Positions 42,701 to 51,978 of a stretch of DNA of 64,000 nt are shown in pieces (position 1 is the first letter of the stretch; every line of letters begins with the position of its first letter). The stretch lies in assembly GCA_963796325.1 (NCBI GenBank), contig CAWCLF010000003.1, positions 186,001 to 250,000 on the forward strand, written 5' to 3'. The position numbers and the translations under genes were made by a program. This DNA comes from CAVYGN01 sp963796325. GTDB lineage: Bacteria > Spirochaetota > Brevinematia > Brevinematales > JAOACQ01. The notes beneath the pieces were generated by a model. That model ran no database searches. It had not been told where the DNA came from and was given only the letters and a program-made list of their open reading frames with translations.

Positions 42701-45700
42701 GAAAAGCATACAAACTCCAGTGAACCTCTCAATTTCAAAGTCACCGGGCAGCAGCTCTTCGGACCCCCGGCATCCGGAAACCGTGTCAGGACACAGGTAA
42801 GATTAGTTTCCAGAGAATTTTTGAGCCATGAATTTCAAGGATATACTTTCTCGGATCTTGAAAGAAGATACGACAGCGAGTTCTTCGATCTGGGCGAGGA
42901 TAAACTCGACGACAGGGGTGAAAGGGAATACAGCCTTAAAATTCCCTCGTCCGTAATGCCTCCCTCCGCCCTGGATGCCGAAATTAATTCAGAGGTGTTC
43001 GACGAGGGCGGAAGGGCTGTGAATATGATGAAAACAGTTCCCGTCGACCGTTACCAGGTATATTTCGGGATCAAACCGGAAGTGCAGGAGGTTTATTATA
43101 TCGACCGGCCCATCGATATTTCACTTGCGGCTGCAGATCCGGATGGAAGAGGCGTCTTCGTTTCGAATGTGAATCTGTTCATAAAACACAGGATATATTA
43201 TTCGATATTCAGGCAATACGGCGAAAATGACGAATATCAAAGCCAGTATTATGACGAGCCTTTTTTGCATAAAGAGATAAGCATCGGCAAAATAATGAAT
43301 TTCAAATTCTTGCCGAAATCCCCCGGATATTACTTCATATACCTGGGAAATGACGATTCCATGCGATCGAGTGTCGAAATCTATGTCCAGGGGCCCGGAC
43401 TTGAGACAATGGATGAAACACAGCCGGAAAATATCAACATTACCCTTTCCAGGGATAAATACGATATTAATGAAACTGCCGTTGCGACAGTCAGGTCGGC
43501 AATACCCGGAAAATTGTTCTTCACCGTCGAAAGGGAAAAGGTACTTTATGCCAGGACGGCCGACCTTGTCGATAATAAGGCCGTTATCAGTTTCCCGGTG
43601 CTCCCGGAGTATGCGCCCAATGCCTATGTTTGCGCTTATGTAATCAGGAAGCCAGATCCATCCCTCTTAAAGATGCCAATGAGCGCGCTCGGAATCAAAA
43701 CACTCGATATTAAACCCGGAAACAAAAAAATGGAAATTGAAATCGGTTCTCAGGATAAAACCAGCTCTCTTAAAGGCCTGGACGTCAAGCTCAAAGTAAA
43801 GGGGAGTTCGCCCGGCTGCGGCGTCGTTCTTTCTGCCGTCGACGAAGGCATCCTTCAGATTACACAGTTTAAAACACCCGATCCATTCTCTTTCTTTTAT
43901 GAAAAAAGGGCGCTTGAAACCAGCCTATATTCTATTTTCGATTCTATTCTGCCGGATATAAAAGCCGTTAAGGAAGCGATAGGCGGCGACGAGATAAATT
44001 ATAAAATGTCGAGGAGACATATCAATCCGGTAGCGGCAAGGCGGGTAAGATCCATATCCCTGTTTTCCGGGATATTGAAGCCGGATGAAAACGGCATGGT
44101 CAGTTATCATTTCAATATTCCTCAATTCAACGGAAGGCTTCGTGTAATGGCATTCTCCGCCGATGGAGATAAATTCGGATCGGCTTCGAAGTATGTTACG
44201 GTTTCGGATCCGATAGTGCTGAGCTATTCCCTTCCCAGGATCATGGCCCCGGGAGATTCCATAGAACTGCCGGTCAGGGTTTATAATCAAACCGGAGTTA
44301 AAGCGAAAATCGAAGTATCTCTTAAACTGGAAGGCCCCGTAACGGCCAGGGGAAGCTCGGTTCAGACGATCGTTTTGCCGGAAGCAGGACAGGGGGAAAT
44401 ATTCTTCGATATCCGGGCCTTAAACGATGCCGGGAAAGCCGTTTTCAGATTCGAGGCGAAATCGGGCGGCATAGTTTCGCCGAGCATGGCAGAATTGGCC
44501 GTGCGCCCTCCGCGCGCACTTGAAACCGTTACACATTACGGTGAAATCGCGCCCCATGGAAGCGCATCCGTCGCAATTCCCGGGAACTATTACACTTTCG
44601 GAAGGAAAATCCGCTTTTCGGCGTCGCCCGGAGAAATCACCAAATTTCTCGGCGCAATGGAGTATGTCTTAAGATATCCATACGGATGTTCGGAACAGAC
44701 GGCATCGTCCGCTTTCCCTCTTATTTATTATAAAGACCTGGCAGAACAGAGCGGCTACTTTACCGAGCAATCGGCAAGCGCCGATTATTTTATCCAGGAA
44801 GCGGTAAAAAAACTTGAAGGGATGCTTCTGCCTTCCGGTGAATTTTCCGTCTGGCCGGGCGGCACGCAATTCAATCACTATAACTCTCTTTATATTTCCC
44901 ATTTCCTATTTGAAGCCGACCGTCATGGCTACGAGGTCGATCGGAGTGTACTCAACGCTTGTGAAAAGCTGATAGGCGCAAACGCGCAGACAAATTCACA
45001 GCGCCTGGACAGGAGGGACGCAATAGATCAGGATTTAGATCTGACTGCACGGGATCCTTACAATCTTTACCTGGAAGCCCTGATCGGCAAACCCGACAGG
45101 GAAAGCATGGATTATGAGAGGCTTAACAAGCTCAAAGATATGGACTATGCCGGCAGGTGCCGTCTTGCGGAGGCATATGCTCTTACAGGAGATAAAGATA
45201 CAGCATTATCGGCGCTTCCATCGTCGTTCGCGCTTGAATATTTTCCGAATGCCGTCGGCGGGGATTACGATTCTTATGTAAAACGCCTTTCAATATATCT
45301 TCAGGCGCTCTGCAGCATCAACAGGCTCGATGGAAGAGTTAAAGATCTGGCAGGTCTTATAGAAAAGGCCGCCGTTAACGGGAACTTCGGATCGACGCAT
45401 GATAATGAAGAGGCTCTCGTCGCCCTTGCGGAAGCGTACAGCGGCGGTAAAGGCGGAGAAGTTGACGCAGGGTTGTATATCGGCGGGAATCTTATATCGG
45501 ATTTGAAAACCGGGCAGCAAGTCTTCGAGGATCCTTCAGCTTCGGGAAAAACCGTTACCGTCAGGAACCGGTCGGACAGCCCGCTTTACTTTAATATTTA
45601 CATTGAGGGCGTCCCTGCCGCCGGCTCTGCAGAACCGGTATCCAGGGGGCTTGAAATCAAGCGGGAATATTTCGATGTTAACGGGAAACCTTTGAATCTA

Positions 45701-46075
45701 ACAAGCGTCATGCAGGGGGAGCTGGCCGTTGCAACAATTACTCTTAAAACTTCGGGGAAACTCGATAATCTTGTCGTCGTCGACCTCCTTCCGGCCGGAT
45801 TTGAAATAGAGAACCCGAGGCTGAATTCAAGGGGGCAGCTCGAGTGGCAGCCTCCTTACAACTGGCAGGATGCTTATGAGGATATAAGGGATGACCGTAT
45901 CATGCTGTTTACAGGTCCTGTGGATGGAGTATTTCAATATTCCTATACGGTCAGGGCCGTGACTTCGGGAGAGTTCATCATACCCCAGATATACGCCGAG
46001 GCAATGTACGCCCCGGAAATAAAAGCGGTAGGTCAAAAACAGGGAAGGCTCGATGTTACAAGGATCGGCAAATAG
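39704..46075 (+). CDS. Bacterial alpha-2-macroglobulin fused to a duplicated N-terminal membrane domain
   Basis: This 2123-residue protein has about 330 N-terminal residues of polytopic membrane sequence followed by a full macroglobulin. The membrane part contains a duplicated unit of about 110 residues: RLITTKWGNFLKGW at 61-74 and RLLTARWGNFLRGW at 199-212, each followed by two helices and an SS end. The macroglobulin part has MG and bait-region domains, and a thioester motif CSEQ at 1662-1665 that should trap attacking proteases. Bacterial versions are usually inner-membrane lipoproteins beside pbpC, as here. GGAG precedes the ATG by about 8 bases. The membrane domain probably replaces the lipid anchor. 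Confidence 0.85.
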   Translation: MEKKPGMISLEFSLIVLCVLIAARIYFFPYVFSALSLIISYFLQIILEGAAAVVIAMAVMRLITTKWGNFLKGWLIFLIIAALCQDLLFIRNFAVLAALFLVLSGAGVYLFFTNGILWDFSSRIVIFRFAAGLAALDPAKTGKMRIPYPAVIILTGLITLSCVYFYYLKERIILNAVFLILFLAAGGAFLTLLGMTVNRLLTARWGNFLRGWPVFQAAAGLYFYFFLNENDFIKVITFIILYIIAFIVFFLHGKTWVYSSPDNLPEKKEKPGASPYIMENIGAFLGGAVKKILDGLAPAVKSGYFKTAAAVILALLVLISALQIFNNYFSVSVKSYSPRNTAALKTGLRLTLTEEVSIKSNLVDYVNQGHSGLYSNVTEVSNVYFIKPKSGLFVIDPEIKGTWRFEDGNTFIFTPDAELDPSTEYKVIFNPEGLYKKGKVILGKSFSFSTLKFEVTGIRAFFTYDVENSLEKEIVGEINFNVPVDINELGKYVSMKINGLDVKFKLESSGIPTRYYIRSGDFRRRDNGQKVILKVSGGLNCEHGKKPLDRDYSEGLVLPEKEKLAVVEAKTWPVSGNTYIVLLFNRPVKADEIRRNVRITDEKDVKTPFTVETEYCYAILKADFSPEKTYEVTASKGMTSEEGLKLPNEFNYKLKIEDLNPDVSFSKSGNVLPSEGGMDIELSTINLDNFRVKIDKIYRNNIVYFLDHPSDSKFTKPLLYKTFAVEGGNLNEKVLHYINLKKFHDMEYKGLYRITLSDPRREDSEEGSSEEYQDNNKSKIVLCTDLGIIAKHSGPDLIVNIYSIIQLNPIGDVTVRLVSKNNQVIALKKTDASGQAVFENWKEGGNEKFYPELITAELGEDFSYLGFNSSRKDQSRFSIGGRLFSKTEMQAFITPERGVYRPGDKAYLSAVVRNGDLTQPASVSVNLEITDPTGGIFETIKKELPGNGLITFEVSFPSYSKTGSYNATLKIGSEMVIGTTVIKVEEFIPDKIDVKIKSEEKHTNSSEPLNFKVTGQQLFGPPASGNRVRTQVRLVSREFLSHEFQGYTFSDLERRYDSEFFDLGEDKLDDRGEREYSLKIPSSVMPPSALDAEINSEVFDEGGRAVNMMKTVPVDRYQVYFGIKPEVQEVYYIDRPIDISLAAADPDGRGVFVSNVNLFIKHRIYYSIFRQYGENDEYQSQYYDEPFLHKEISIGKIMNFKFLPKSPGYYFIYLGNDDSMRSSVEIYVQGPGLETMDETQPENINITLSRDKYDINETAVATVRSAIPGKLFFTVEREKVLYARTADLVDNKAVISFPVLPEYAPNAYVCAYVIRKPDPSLLKMPMSALGIKTLDIKPGNKKMEIEIGSQDKTSSLKGLDVKLKVKGSSPGCGVVLSAVDEGILQITQFKTPDPFSFFYEKRALETSLYSIFDSILPDIKAVKEAIGGDEINYKMSRRHINPVAARRVRSISLFSGILKPDENGMVSYHFNIPQFNGRLRVMAFSADGDKFGSASKYVTVSDPIVLSYSLPRIMAPGDSIELPVRVYNQTGVKAKIEVSLKLEGPVTARGSSVQTIVLPEAGQGEIFFDIRALNDAGKAVFRFEAKSGGIVSPSMAELAVRPPRALETVTHYGEIAPHGSASVAIPGNYYTFGRKIRFSASPGEITKFLGAMEYVLRYPYGCSEQTASSAFPLIYYKDLAEQSGYFTEQSASADYFIQEAVKKLEGMLLPSGEFSVWPGGTQFNHYNSLYISHFLFEADRHGYEVDRSVLNACEKLIGANAQTNSQRLDRRDAIDQDLDLTARDPYNLYLEALIGKPDRESMDYERLNKLKDMDYAGRCRLAEAYALTGDKDTALSALPSSFALEYFPNAVGGDYDSYVKRLSIYLQALCSINRLDGRVKDLAGLIEKAAVNGNFGSTHDNEEALVALAEAYSGGKGGEVDAGLYIGGNLISDLKTGQQVFEDPSASGKTVTVRNRSDSPLYFNIYIEGVPAAGSAEPVSRGLEIKREYFDVNGKPLNLTSVMQGELAVATITLKTSGKLDNLVVVDLLPAGFEIENPRLNSRGQLEWQPPYNWQDAYEDIRDDRIMLFTGPVDGVFQYSYTVRAVTSGEFIIPQIYAEAMYAPEIKAVGQKQGRLDVTRIGK

Positions 46076-46085
46076 AATAGGATTA

Positions 46086-48410
46086 ATGCTGAAGCGTCCG
46101 CTGCCGGCTTCTCTTTCCGTCCTTTTTGCGGTTATCATTGTCTATGCAATACTGAACCTGTGTTTTCCGCTGCCCCGTGAAAAACTTGAAGGGGATTATT
46201 CGACTGTTTTTACGGACCGCAGCGGGCAGATTTTAAGGATAACCCTTTCAAAGGAAGGAAAATATAAGATAAAGCTTCCCTTGAGTGGGATATCTCCTTA
46301 TCTGGTCAGGGGCATGCTCGAGTATGAAGACAGATTTTTTTTCTTTCATCCGGGCGTCAATCCGGTTTCACTTGCCAGGGCCGCGCTTCAAAACATGCTT
46401 GCAGGGCATGTAAGATCCGGCGCTTCCACAATTTCAATGCAGTTAGCCAGAATGCTTTATAACCGGCCGAGAACGTTCGGGTCAAAATTTCTCGAGGTTT
46501 TTAATGCCCTGGAGCTTGAATTGACCTATTCAAAAAAAGAGCTGCTGGAATTTTATCTCTCTATGATCCCTATGGGGGGAAATCTCGAAGGAGTGGGTGC
46601 TGCTTCCTATTTTTATTTAGGCAAACCTGCAAGCGAGCTCAGTTACTCGGAGAGCTTGCTCTTGATCGGAATACCTAAAAATCCCAACCGTAACAGGCCG
46701 GATCTTAACAGATCAGGAGCTCTTCTTGTTATAGCAAAAGTAAAAGAAAAAATCGGAGGCCGGGGAGGACTGCCCTCATACGCACAGACAGATTGGATCG
46801 GGAGAACCTCATTCCATTTCAATAAACCCTTCAGGTGCCCGCATCTTATCGAAAAGAGAAAAAACTTTTCTTCATCGCCCATATGCGTAATGACGATAGA
46901 CCTTGGAATTCAAAGTTTTTGTGAATCCGTTCTTCTGAAATATCACATGGAAGACATTAAAAAAGGCATCTATAACGGCGCATTGATAGTTGCCGATAAC
47001 AAAACACATGAAGTTCTGGCATATGTCGGTTCTCCGGATTTCAGGGATGACAGGCACCAGGGACAGGTTAACGGAGCTTCGATTTTAAGATCGCCGGGAT
47101 CCGCTCTAAAACCCTTCATTTATGCAAGGGCTATTGAAAAGGGTCTTATAACGCCTCAGAAACTGGTTCTTGATATTCCCAGGATATACGGCGACCGATT
47201 TTCGCCGGTCAATTACGACAGATCCATAAACGGCCTTGTAACGGCGCAGTACGCCCTTCTTTCTTCGCTGAATATTCCGGCAGTCCGCCTTGAAAGCGAG
47301 CTCTCCGGAGAGGGGCTGTCCGGTATGCTAAGGACGGTATTCCCGGGGGAACGGGCCGGAATGATCGAAGAGGCCGGACTGACGCTGGCTATAGGGGGCT
47401 TCCCGGTCAGTCTTGAGGAGCTGGTATCCCTTTACAGTTCCCTGGCGAACGGCGGTTTGTATTACGGATTAAAATTCGATTCGGGCAATGACAGCGGCGG
47501 CGGCATACCTGTGAAAATTCTGGACCCAAGGAGCTGCTACATCGTTTCGGAAATGCTGTCGGAATATCACAGGCCCGATATGCCCTATTCCTGGGAATTT
47601 ACCCCCCGCCTGGCAAAAGTTGCGCTTAAAACGGGTACTTCCTTCGGGCTCCGGGATGCCTTGTGCGTAGGCTATAATCCCGATTATACGGTCGGTGTAT
47701 GGATGGGAAATGCCGATTCGGAAGGTTCGCCTTATCTTGTCGGAGCGGAAGCGGCCGCTCCCGTAATGATAGAGATTTTCGATTTTCTCACGAGGGATTC
47801 CGATCATTGGTTTAAAAGGCCTGCAGGAGTGGGAATCCGCAAGGTTTGCGCCGTTAGCGGAGAAAAACCTTCAGAGTATTGCGCCCTTGTCAAGGATGAT
47901 TATTACATACCGGGAATATCAAAAGAAGCGGAATGCGCCGTCCATAAGAAGATCATTATCAGGAAGAAGGATAACGTCGAGGTTTGCCCGTTCTGCATGG
48001 GAACCGATAAAAGCCTGTACAGGGAAAAAATAGTGGAGGTCTGGCCCCCTGAAATAGCCTCCTTCCTCCGCTCTACGGGAAGACACATAGATCCTATCCC
48101 TCCCCATAACCCGGACTGCATTCATTACAGGCTTAAAGATGCGCCGCAAATTCTATCAGTCAGGGATGGAGCAGTTTTTATCCTGGATATGTCCGTAAGC
48201 CTGGAAGATCAGAAGATACCTCTCCGGGCTCTTGCCGCTCAGGATGCCGGAAATATTTTCTGGTTTGCCGGGAAACAGCTTTTGACAAATTCTAAACCTG
48301 ATGAAACCGTATTTTACAGACCTCTTCCCGGGCAGGTCAAATTGAGCGCGGTGGACTCGCGGGGTAGGAGCGCCAGCGTGACAATCAGGGTTATAAAGAA
48401 AACGTTATGA
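46086..48410 (+). CDS. pbpC: Penicillin-binding protein 1C
   Basis: This is a bifunctional peptidoglycan synthase of about 774 residues. It has one membrane segment (about 9-25), a glycosyltransferase domain with EDRFFFFHPG (81-90) and GASTISMQLARML, and a transpeptidase domain with SxxK in SPGSALKPF and KTGTS. A C-terminal BiPBP_C-type domain ends the protein. I start it at the ATG at 46086 with AGGA 5 bases upstream; an ATG at 46053 would overlap the macroglobulin gene by 23 bases. The pbpC-macroglobulin pairing is conserved in many bacteria and thought to couple protease defence to cell-wall repair. Confidence 0.9.
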   Translation: MLKRPLPASLSVLFAVIIVYAILNLCFPLPREKLEGDYSTVFTDRSGQILRITLSKEGKYKIKLPLSGISPYLVRGMLEYEDRFFFFHPGVNPVSLARAALQNMLAGHVRSGASTISMQLARMLYNRPRTFGSKFLEVFNALELELTYSKKELLEFYLSMIPMGGNLEGVGAASYFYLGKPASELSYSESLLLIGIPKNPNRNRPDLNRSGALLVIAKVKEKIGGRGGLPSYAQTDWIGRTSFHFNKPFRCPHLIEKRKNFSSSPICVMTIDLGIQSFCESVLLKYHMEDIKKGIYNGALIVADNKTHEVLAYVGSPDFRDDRHQGQVNGASILRSPGSALKPFIYARAIEKGLITPQKLVLDIPRIYGDRFSPVNYDRSINGLVTAQYALLSSLNIPAVRLESELSGEGLSGMLRTVFPGERAGMIEEAGLTLAIGGFPVSLEELVSLYSSLANGGLYYGLKFDSGNDSGGGIPVKILDPRSCYIVSEMLSEYHRPDMPYSWEFTPRLAKVALKTGTSFGLRDALCVGYNPDYTVGVWMGNADSEGSPYLVGAEAAAPVMIEIFDFLTRDSDHWFKRPAGVGIRKVCAVSGEKPSEYCALVKDDYYIPGISKEAECAVHKKIIIRKKDNVEVCPFCMGTDKSLYREKIVEVWPPEIASFLRSTGRHIDPIPPHNPDCIHYRLKDAPQILSVRDGAVFILDMSVSLEDQKIPLRALAAQDAGNIFWFAGKQLLTNSKPDETVFYRPLPGQVKLSAVDSRGRSASVTIRVIKKTL

Positions 48411-49516
48411 AAATCATTTTCATTTTTGCAGTGTGTTTAATATTTTTCAGCTGTTCGTCCCCCTGTTTATCGATTCATCTGAAGATTTTCGATAAAAGGC
48501 ATTTTTTAAAGATCTCATCGGACGGGGGTATCTGGATAAATAACGGGATCGATATAATTTCGACCAATGAGATCTCGATCGATATAAAGAATGGCAGGTT
48601 CGGTAATATTATTGTAACACCGGTATCGAATGACGGCATCCTTGTCATCCATTCGGATATAGAGGTAAAAAAATACCATGGAGCGCTTATTATAAGTGTA
48701 AAAGAGGGTTCCATGAGGGTCCTGAATTCTGTGTCCGAGGCTCATTACCTTGCTTCCGTAGTCGGAAGTGAAATGGATGAAAGCTTTCCCCGCGAGGCAA
48801 TGAAAGCCCAGGCAGTAGCTTCAAGAACTCTTCTGTATTATCTTGTTATCAATAAAAAAAATATAAGCGACCTGCCCGATGAATTTCAGGCGTACAGGGG
48901 CTCCGATTTCGAAACCTGGGGATCAGCCAGGGCAGTCGAACAAACGGCGGGGATCGTCCTCAATTACAGGCAAAAAATATTTTATCCTTTCTTTCATTCG
49001 ACATGCGGCGGGATTCTCCTGCCTCCCGACATAAAGCGCGGCATTTCACCCGGTTTTTATCCGGGTCTTAAAGAGCCAAAAAAAGATGAATGCGGCGGTG
49101 TAATAAACTGTTCGTCGTCGCCTTATTTTCATTGGAAAAAAGTTTTAAGCGCACATGAAATTGAAAGGGCTCTTTGCATAAGACCGGTCGGCTCGATCGG
49201 GCTGATCATGTCAAAGGAAGGCTGGATAAGCGATGTCGAAATATTTTCCCGTACAAGCATCATTCTTACATGCAGCCGGTTTCTTGACTCCATCTGGAAA
49301 AAGACCAGGGGGGGCATCATGAGTTACAATTTTACAGTCAAAAGATCGGGCGATAAGTACATCTTCGAGGGTTCGGGGTTCGGGCATCATACCGGAATGT
49401 GCCAGTGGGGGGCGAAAGGAATGGCCCTGAAAGGATCCGATTATTCAGAAATCCTGCATTTTTATTATCCGGACACGGTACTGGCGCATGCCGCAGCGCC
49501 TGAAATGAGCCGGTGA
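48407..49516 (+). CDS. SpoIID/LytB-family lipoprotein
   Basis: The 369-residue protein has a lipobox around Cys16 (LIFFSCSS) and the SpoIID domain signatures HYLASVVGSEMDESFPREAMKAQAVASRT-type helix, FHSTCGG and GSGFGHHTGMCQWGAKGMA. SpoIID is a peptidoglycan lytic transglycosylase that cleaves denuded glycans, and other members activate amidases. It overlaps the end of pbpC by 4 bases (ATGA), so it is coupled to the cell-wall synthase. No sporulation genes are present; envelope remodelling is the likely role. Confidence 0.85.
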   Translation: MKIIFIFAVCLIFFSCSSPCLSIHLKIFDKRHFLKISSDGGIWINNGIDIISTNEISIDIKNGRFGNIIVTPVSNDGILVIHSDIEVKKYHGALIISVKEGSMRVLNSVSEAHYLASVVGSEMDESFPREAMKAQAVASRTLLYYLVINKKNISDLPDEFQAYRGSDFETWGSARAVEQTAGIVLNYRQKIFYPFFHSTCGGILLPPDIKRGISPGFYPGLKEPKKDECGGVINCSSSPYFHWKKVLSAHEIERALCIRPVGSIGLIMSKEGWISDVEIFSRTSIILTCSRFLDSIWKKTRGGIMSYNFTVKRSGDKYIFEGSGFGHHTGMCQWGAKGMALKGSDYSEILHFYYPDTVLAHAAAPEMSR

Positions 49517-49631
49517 ATCAATGGGACCAATCTGAAGAATTCATAAAAAATTAAAATCAAATTAATAATTATTTAATCATCCTGCCTGATAATATGAATA
49601 TGAAATAATCCGTAAATCACGGGGAAATGCA

Positions 49632-50465
49632 GTGAATAAGCTTCAAAACATATTTAAGACCAGGCTGCCGTCAATTAATCTTTTTGAAAGTTTAATTATA
49701 AAATCGATACTGTCCGTTTTTAAAAGATCTATAACCGTTTATAATGAAGAAATACTTGAAAAAGCTGTTGACCCGGTTTTGTTTATTTTCAACCACAATT
49801 CTTATATCGAAACCGTGCTTATCGCCAGTTACCTGATATTTGCCAGGGGGAAAAACATATCATTTGTCATCGACTGGATGTTCTCTTTTATTCCAGTGAT
49901 CGGGTGGATGTTCGGCTTTATCGACCCCGTTTATGTGTACAATAAGCCGTCAACCGTCGGCTTCCTCAACAGTCTTTTTAAACCTGAAAACAAATCCGGG
50001 GTTTATGACGAGTGCATAAAAAGAATAAGGGAAAATAAAAGCATTGCCATTTTCCCTGAAGGAAAAATAAACCGCGATTCGAAGAAATTAAGAAAAGCCA
50101 GGAGGGGCGCTGCAAGGATAATTTTAGGAACGGATATAAAAGTTATTCCTATCGGAATAGATTTTCCTTCATCTGTCAATACAAAAAAAAAGCGGGTTTT
50201 CGGTCCTGTAATATTCAGGATAGGCAATATAATGAATTTTTCAGATTATTATCAATTGATTCGTGAGCTGAAAAAAACAGACCTGAAAGAACATGATAAG
50301 AAGAGGTATGAAATAACTATCGAATCTGCTGTTTCAAGGATCCTGATGCTCGAATTATCCGGCCTTTCGGGGAAGACCTATCCTTATGAAAATGAGGAAC
50401 CGTGTGAAATACAATGCATTAATAAAATATTGATCAATGAAAGGAGGGGAATATGTCTGAATTGA
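49632..50465 (+). CDS. Lysophospholipid/glycerol acyltransferase family protein
   Basis: This 277-residue protein has a NHNSYIE motif in the place of NHxxxxD (His55, with Glu60 instead of Asp), and FPEGKINRD (Glu143-Gly144) for the second motif. A basic tail follows. GTG at 49632 is the start, with GGGG about 9 bases upstream. It overlaps the next gene by 13 bases, and the two are clearly coupled. An O-acyltransferase acting after the N-acyltransferase is likely. The Asp-to-Glu change in the catalytic motif is unusual and could lower or alter activity. Confidence 0.78.
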   Translation: MNKLQNIFKTRLPSINLFESLIIKSILSVFKRSITVYNEEILEKAVDPVLFIFNHNSYIETVLIASYLIFARGKNISFVIDWMFSFIPVIGWMFGFIDPVYVYNKPSTVGFLNSLFKPENKSGVYDECIKRIRENKSIAIFPEGKINRDSKKLRKARRGAARIILGTDIKVIPIGIDFPSSVNTKKKRVFGPVIFRIGNIMNFSDYYQLIRELKKTDLKEHDKKRYEITIESAVSRILMLELSGLSGKTYPYENEEPCEIQCINKILINERRGICLN

Positions 50466-51148
50466 TACCTGTAATTCATGCCGTGAAGGTTAAAACTGCC
50501 GAAGATATCCGCGACTCGTTAAAAGTCGTCAAAGAAGTATACCTTAAGGAAAAAAACTGGATATTCACCCTTGATGACCAGATTCCATCCGACCTTGAAA
50601 AACATAACGAGATATCATGGTTTTTAGTTAGGATCGGTAATAAACCGGCAGGTGTATTAAGGCTTTTATATGATCCTGAACTGGAATTCCCTCCCGAGTT
50701 CAAAGTGGAGTTGAAAAATAATATTAATTTCGATGACCTTAAAACCGGAGGAAAGTTTGTCGAAATAGGAAGGTTCATGATTATCCCGGCATACAGGAAA
50801 TATATACTAATAGCGCTGAGGCTGATGAGGGCCGCTATCAAAGAGGTTGTGGAAAGGGATTTTACTCATTTTATCACTGATGTTTTCGAGGGCGAACCCA
50901 ATTCCCCCCTTAATTTTCATACAAAGATACTGGGTTTTGAAATCATCGGCAGGCATCTCTTCGGAGAATTGAACTGTAAATGTTCGAGGATAATTTTAAC
51001 TCTCGATATTTTGAAAGCGTATAAAAGGCTCAAGGAAAGAAGGAGCAAAATTTATTCCAAAATAACGGAAGGCATAAGCGATCTTCTTGAAAAAAAACTT
51101 GCCCGGAGCGTAGCTTTAGCAAAAACTGCATCTTCCTATAATATTTAA
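50453..51148 (+). CDS. N-acyltransferase, GNAT-fold (acyl-ACP/N-acyl amino acid type)
   Basis: This 231-residue protein contains the GNAT-like segment VEIGRFMIIPAYRKYILIALRLMRA (about 103-127), which matches the acetyl-CoA/acyl-ACP site of N-acyl amino acid synthases, OlsB and autoinducer synthases. WFLVRIGNKPAGVLRLLYD is the preceding strand pair. GGAGGGG precedes the ATG. Its pairing with an O-acyltransferase resembles the OlsB-OlsA route to ornithine or other amino-acid lipids. It could alternatively make an acylated signal. Family and substrate remain uncertain. Confidence 0.68.
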   Translation: MSELIPVIHAVKVKTAEDIRDSLKVVKEVYLKEKNWIFTLDDQIPSDLEKHNEISWFLVRIGNKPAGVLRLLYDPELEFPPEFKVELKNNINFDDLKTGGKFVEIGRFMIIPAYRKYILIALRLMRAAIKEVVERDFTHFITDVFEGEPNSPLNFHTKILGFEIIGRHLFGELNCKCSRIILTLDILKAYKRLKERRSKIYSKITEGISDLLEKKLARSVALAKTASSYNI

Positions 51149-51170
51149 GTCCAGGGGTTGGCTCAATTAT

Positions 51171-51190
51171 CCGGCGCCGAAAGACGCCGG
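51171..51190. terminator. Hairpin between convergent genes, possible bidirectional terminator
   Basis: CCGGCG (51171-51176) pairs with CGCCGG (51185-51190) around an 8-base loop. It lies between the convergent N-acyltransferase and DUF1499 genes. There is no strong T-tract on either side, so termination is uncertain. Confidence 0.35.
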
Positions 51191-51208
51191 GTATTTAATA
51201 CTATCGAA

Positions 51209-51916
51209 TTACAGGGATGAATTTATCAGCTTGATTAATTTTCTAACGCGTTTCGCATTGGTTCCCATGTCTCCTCCGCCCACTCTGGATTCCGAACGGA
51301 TATCTATTTTCGAGCCCTTGTCATGGGGCAGTATTCTGATTACGACATCATCCTTGAAGCCGAACCAGAAAGTAGTGTCCGTCGCTTCTATCCTTCCCTC
51401 TTCCTTATTGAAATCAGCAATTTTCAATTTCAGCGATTTGACCGATTCCAGCACCCTGTCGAAAGCTTCTGCGGGAGGAATCCCGGAATAAATCGTTTTA
51501 ATGTCAGGGAAAGCCGCGGCCTGTTTTCCGGCAGTATCGCCGCCGCCGTATTCGGGAGGATTAAGGGCGTATTTTCTAAGAGGCAGAATCGAAACGAATT
51601 GAGGCGGATCTTTAGTGTCTGTTGTTATATCATGTATGGCAGGAGCATTTGAGGCGCTTATTATAACAGAGACGAATAATCCGGTAGTCAATATGCCGAG
51701 CGCCAGGCCGGGCAGAATAAAATAAAATCCGGTTCCGGAAATAAGCTTCACTATCGATATAATAAACGATGCAAGCCCTGCAAGAAACCCCAGGAATATT
51801 ATCAAAAGCCCAGCCGTAAATGGGATAAGTCCGAACCTCGTTCCGGGTCCGGAAATCAGGATGAAAATTACCGATATTAACCCTAAAATAAAACCGGTCC
51901 CGATATAATTATTCAT
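51209..51916 (-). CDS. DUF1499 membrane protein
   Basis: This 235-residue protein has three N-terminal membrane segments (about 5-24, 30-62 and 68-90) and a C-terminal DUF1499 domain (about 130-235), including AFDRVLESVKSL, IEATDTTFWFGFKDDVVIRI and IDIRSESRVGGGDMGTNAKRVRKLI. The function of DUF1499 proteins is not known. GGAGG lies 7 bases before the ATG. It follows recD by 62 bases in the same direction, which may be a shared transcript or coincidence. Confidence 0.85.
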   Translation of the reverse strand: MNNYIGTGFILGLISVIFILISGPGTRFGLIPFTAGLLIIFLGFLAGLASFIISIVKLISGTGFYFILPGLALGILTTGLFVSVIISASNAPAIHDITTDTKDPPQFVSILPLRKYALNPPEYGGGDTAGKQAAAFPDIKTIYSGIPPAEAFDRVLESVKSLKLKIADFNKEEGRIEATDTTFWFGFKDDVVIRILPHDKGSKIDIRSESRVGGGDMGTNAKRVRKLIKLINSSL

Positions 51917-51978
51917 AACTGCCTCCGCAACACATCTTTTAATAAATATAATAAAAAACTGCTGTTATGAACAAGGGT

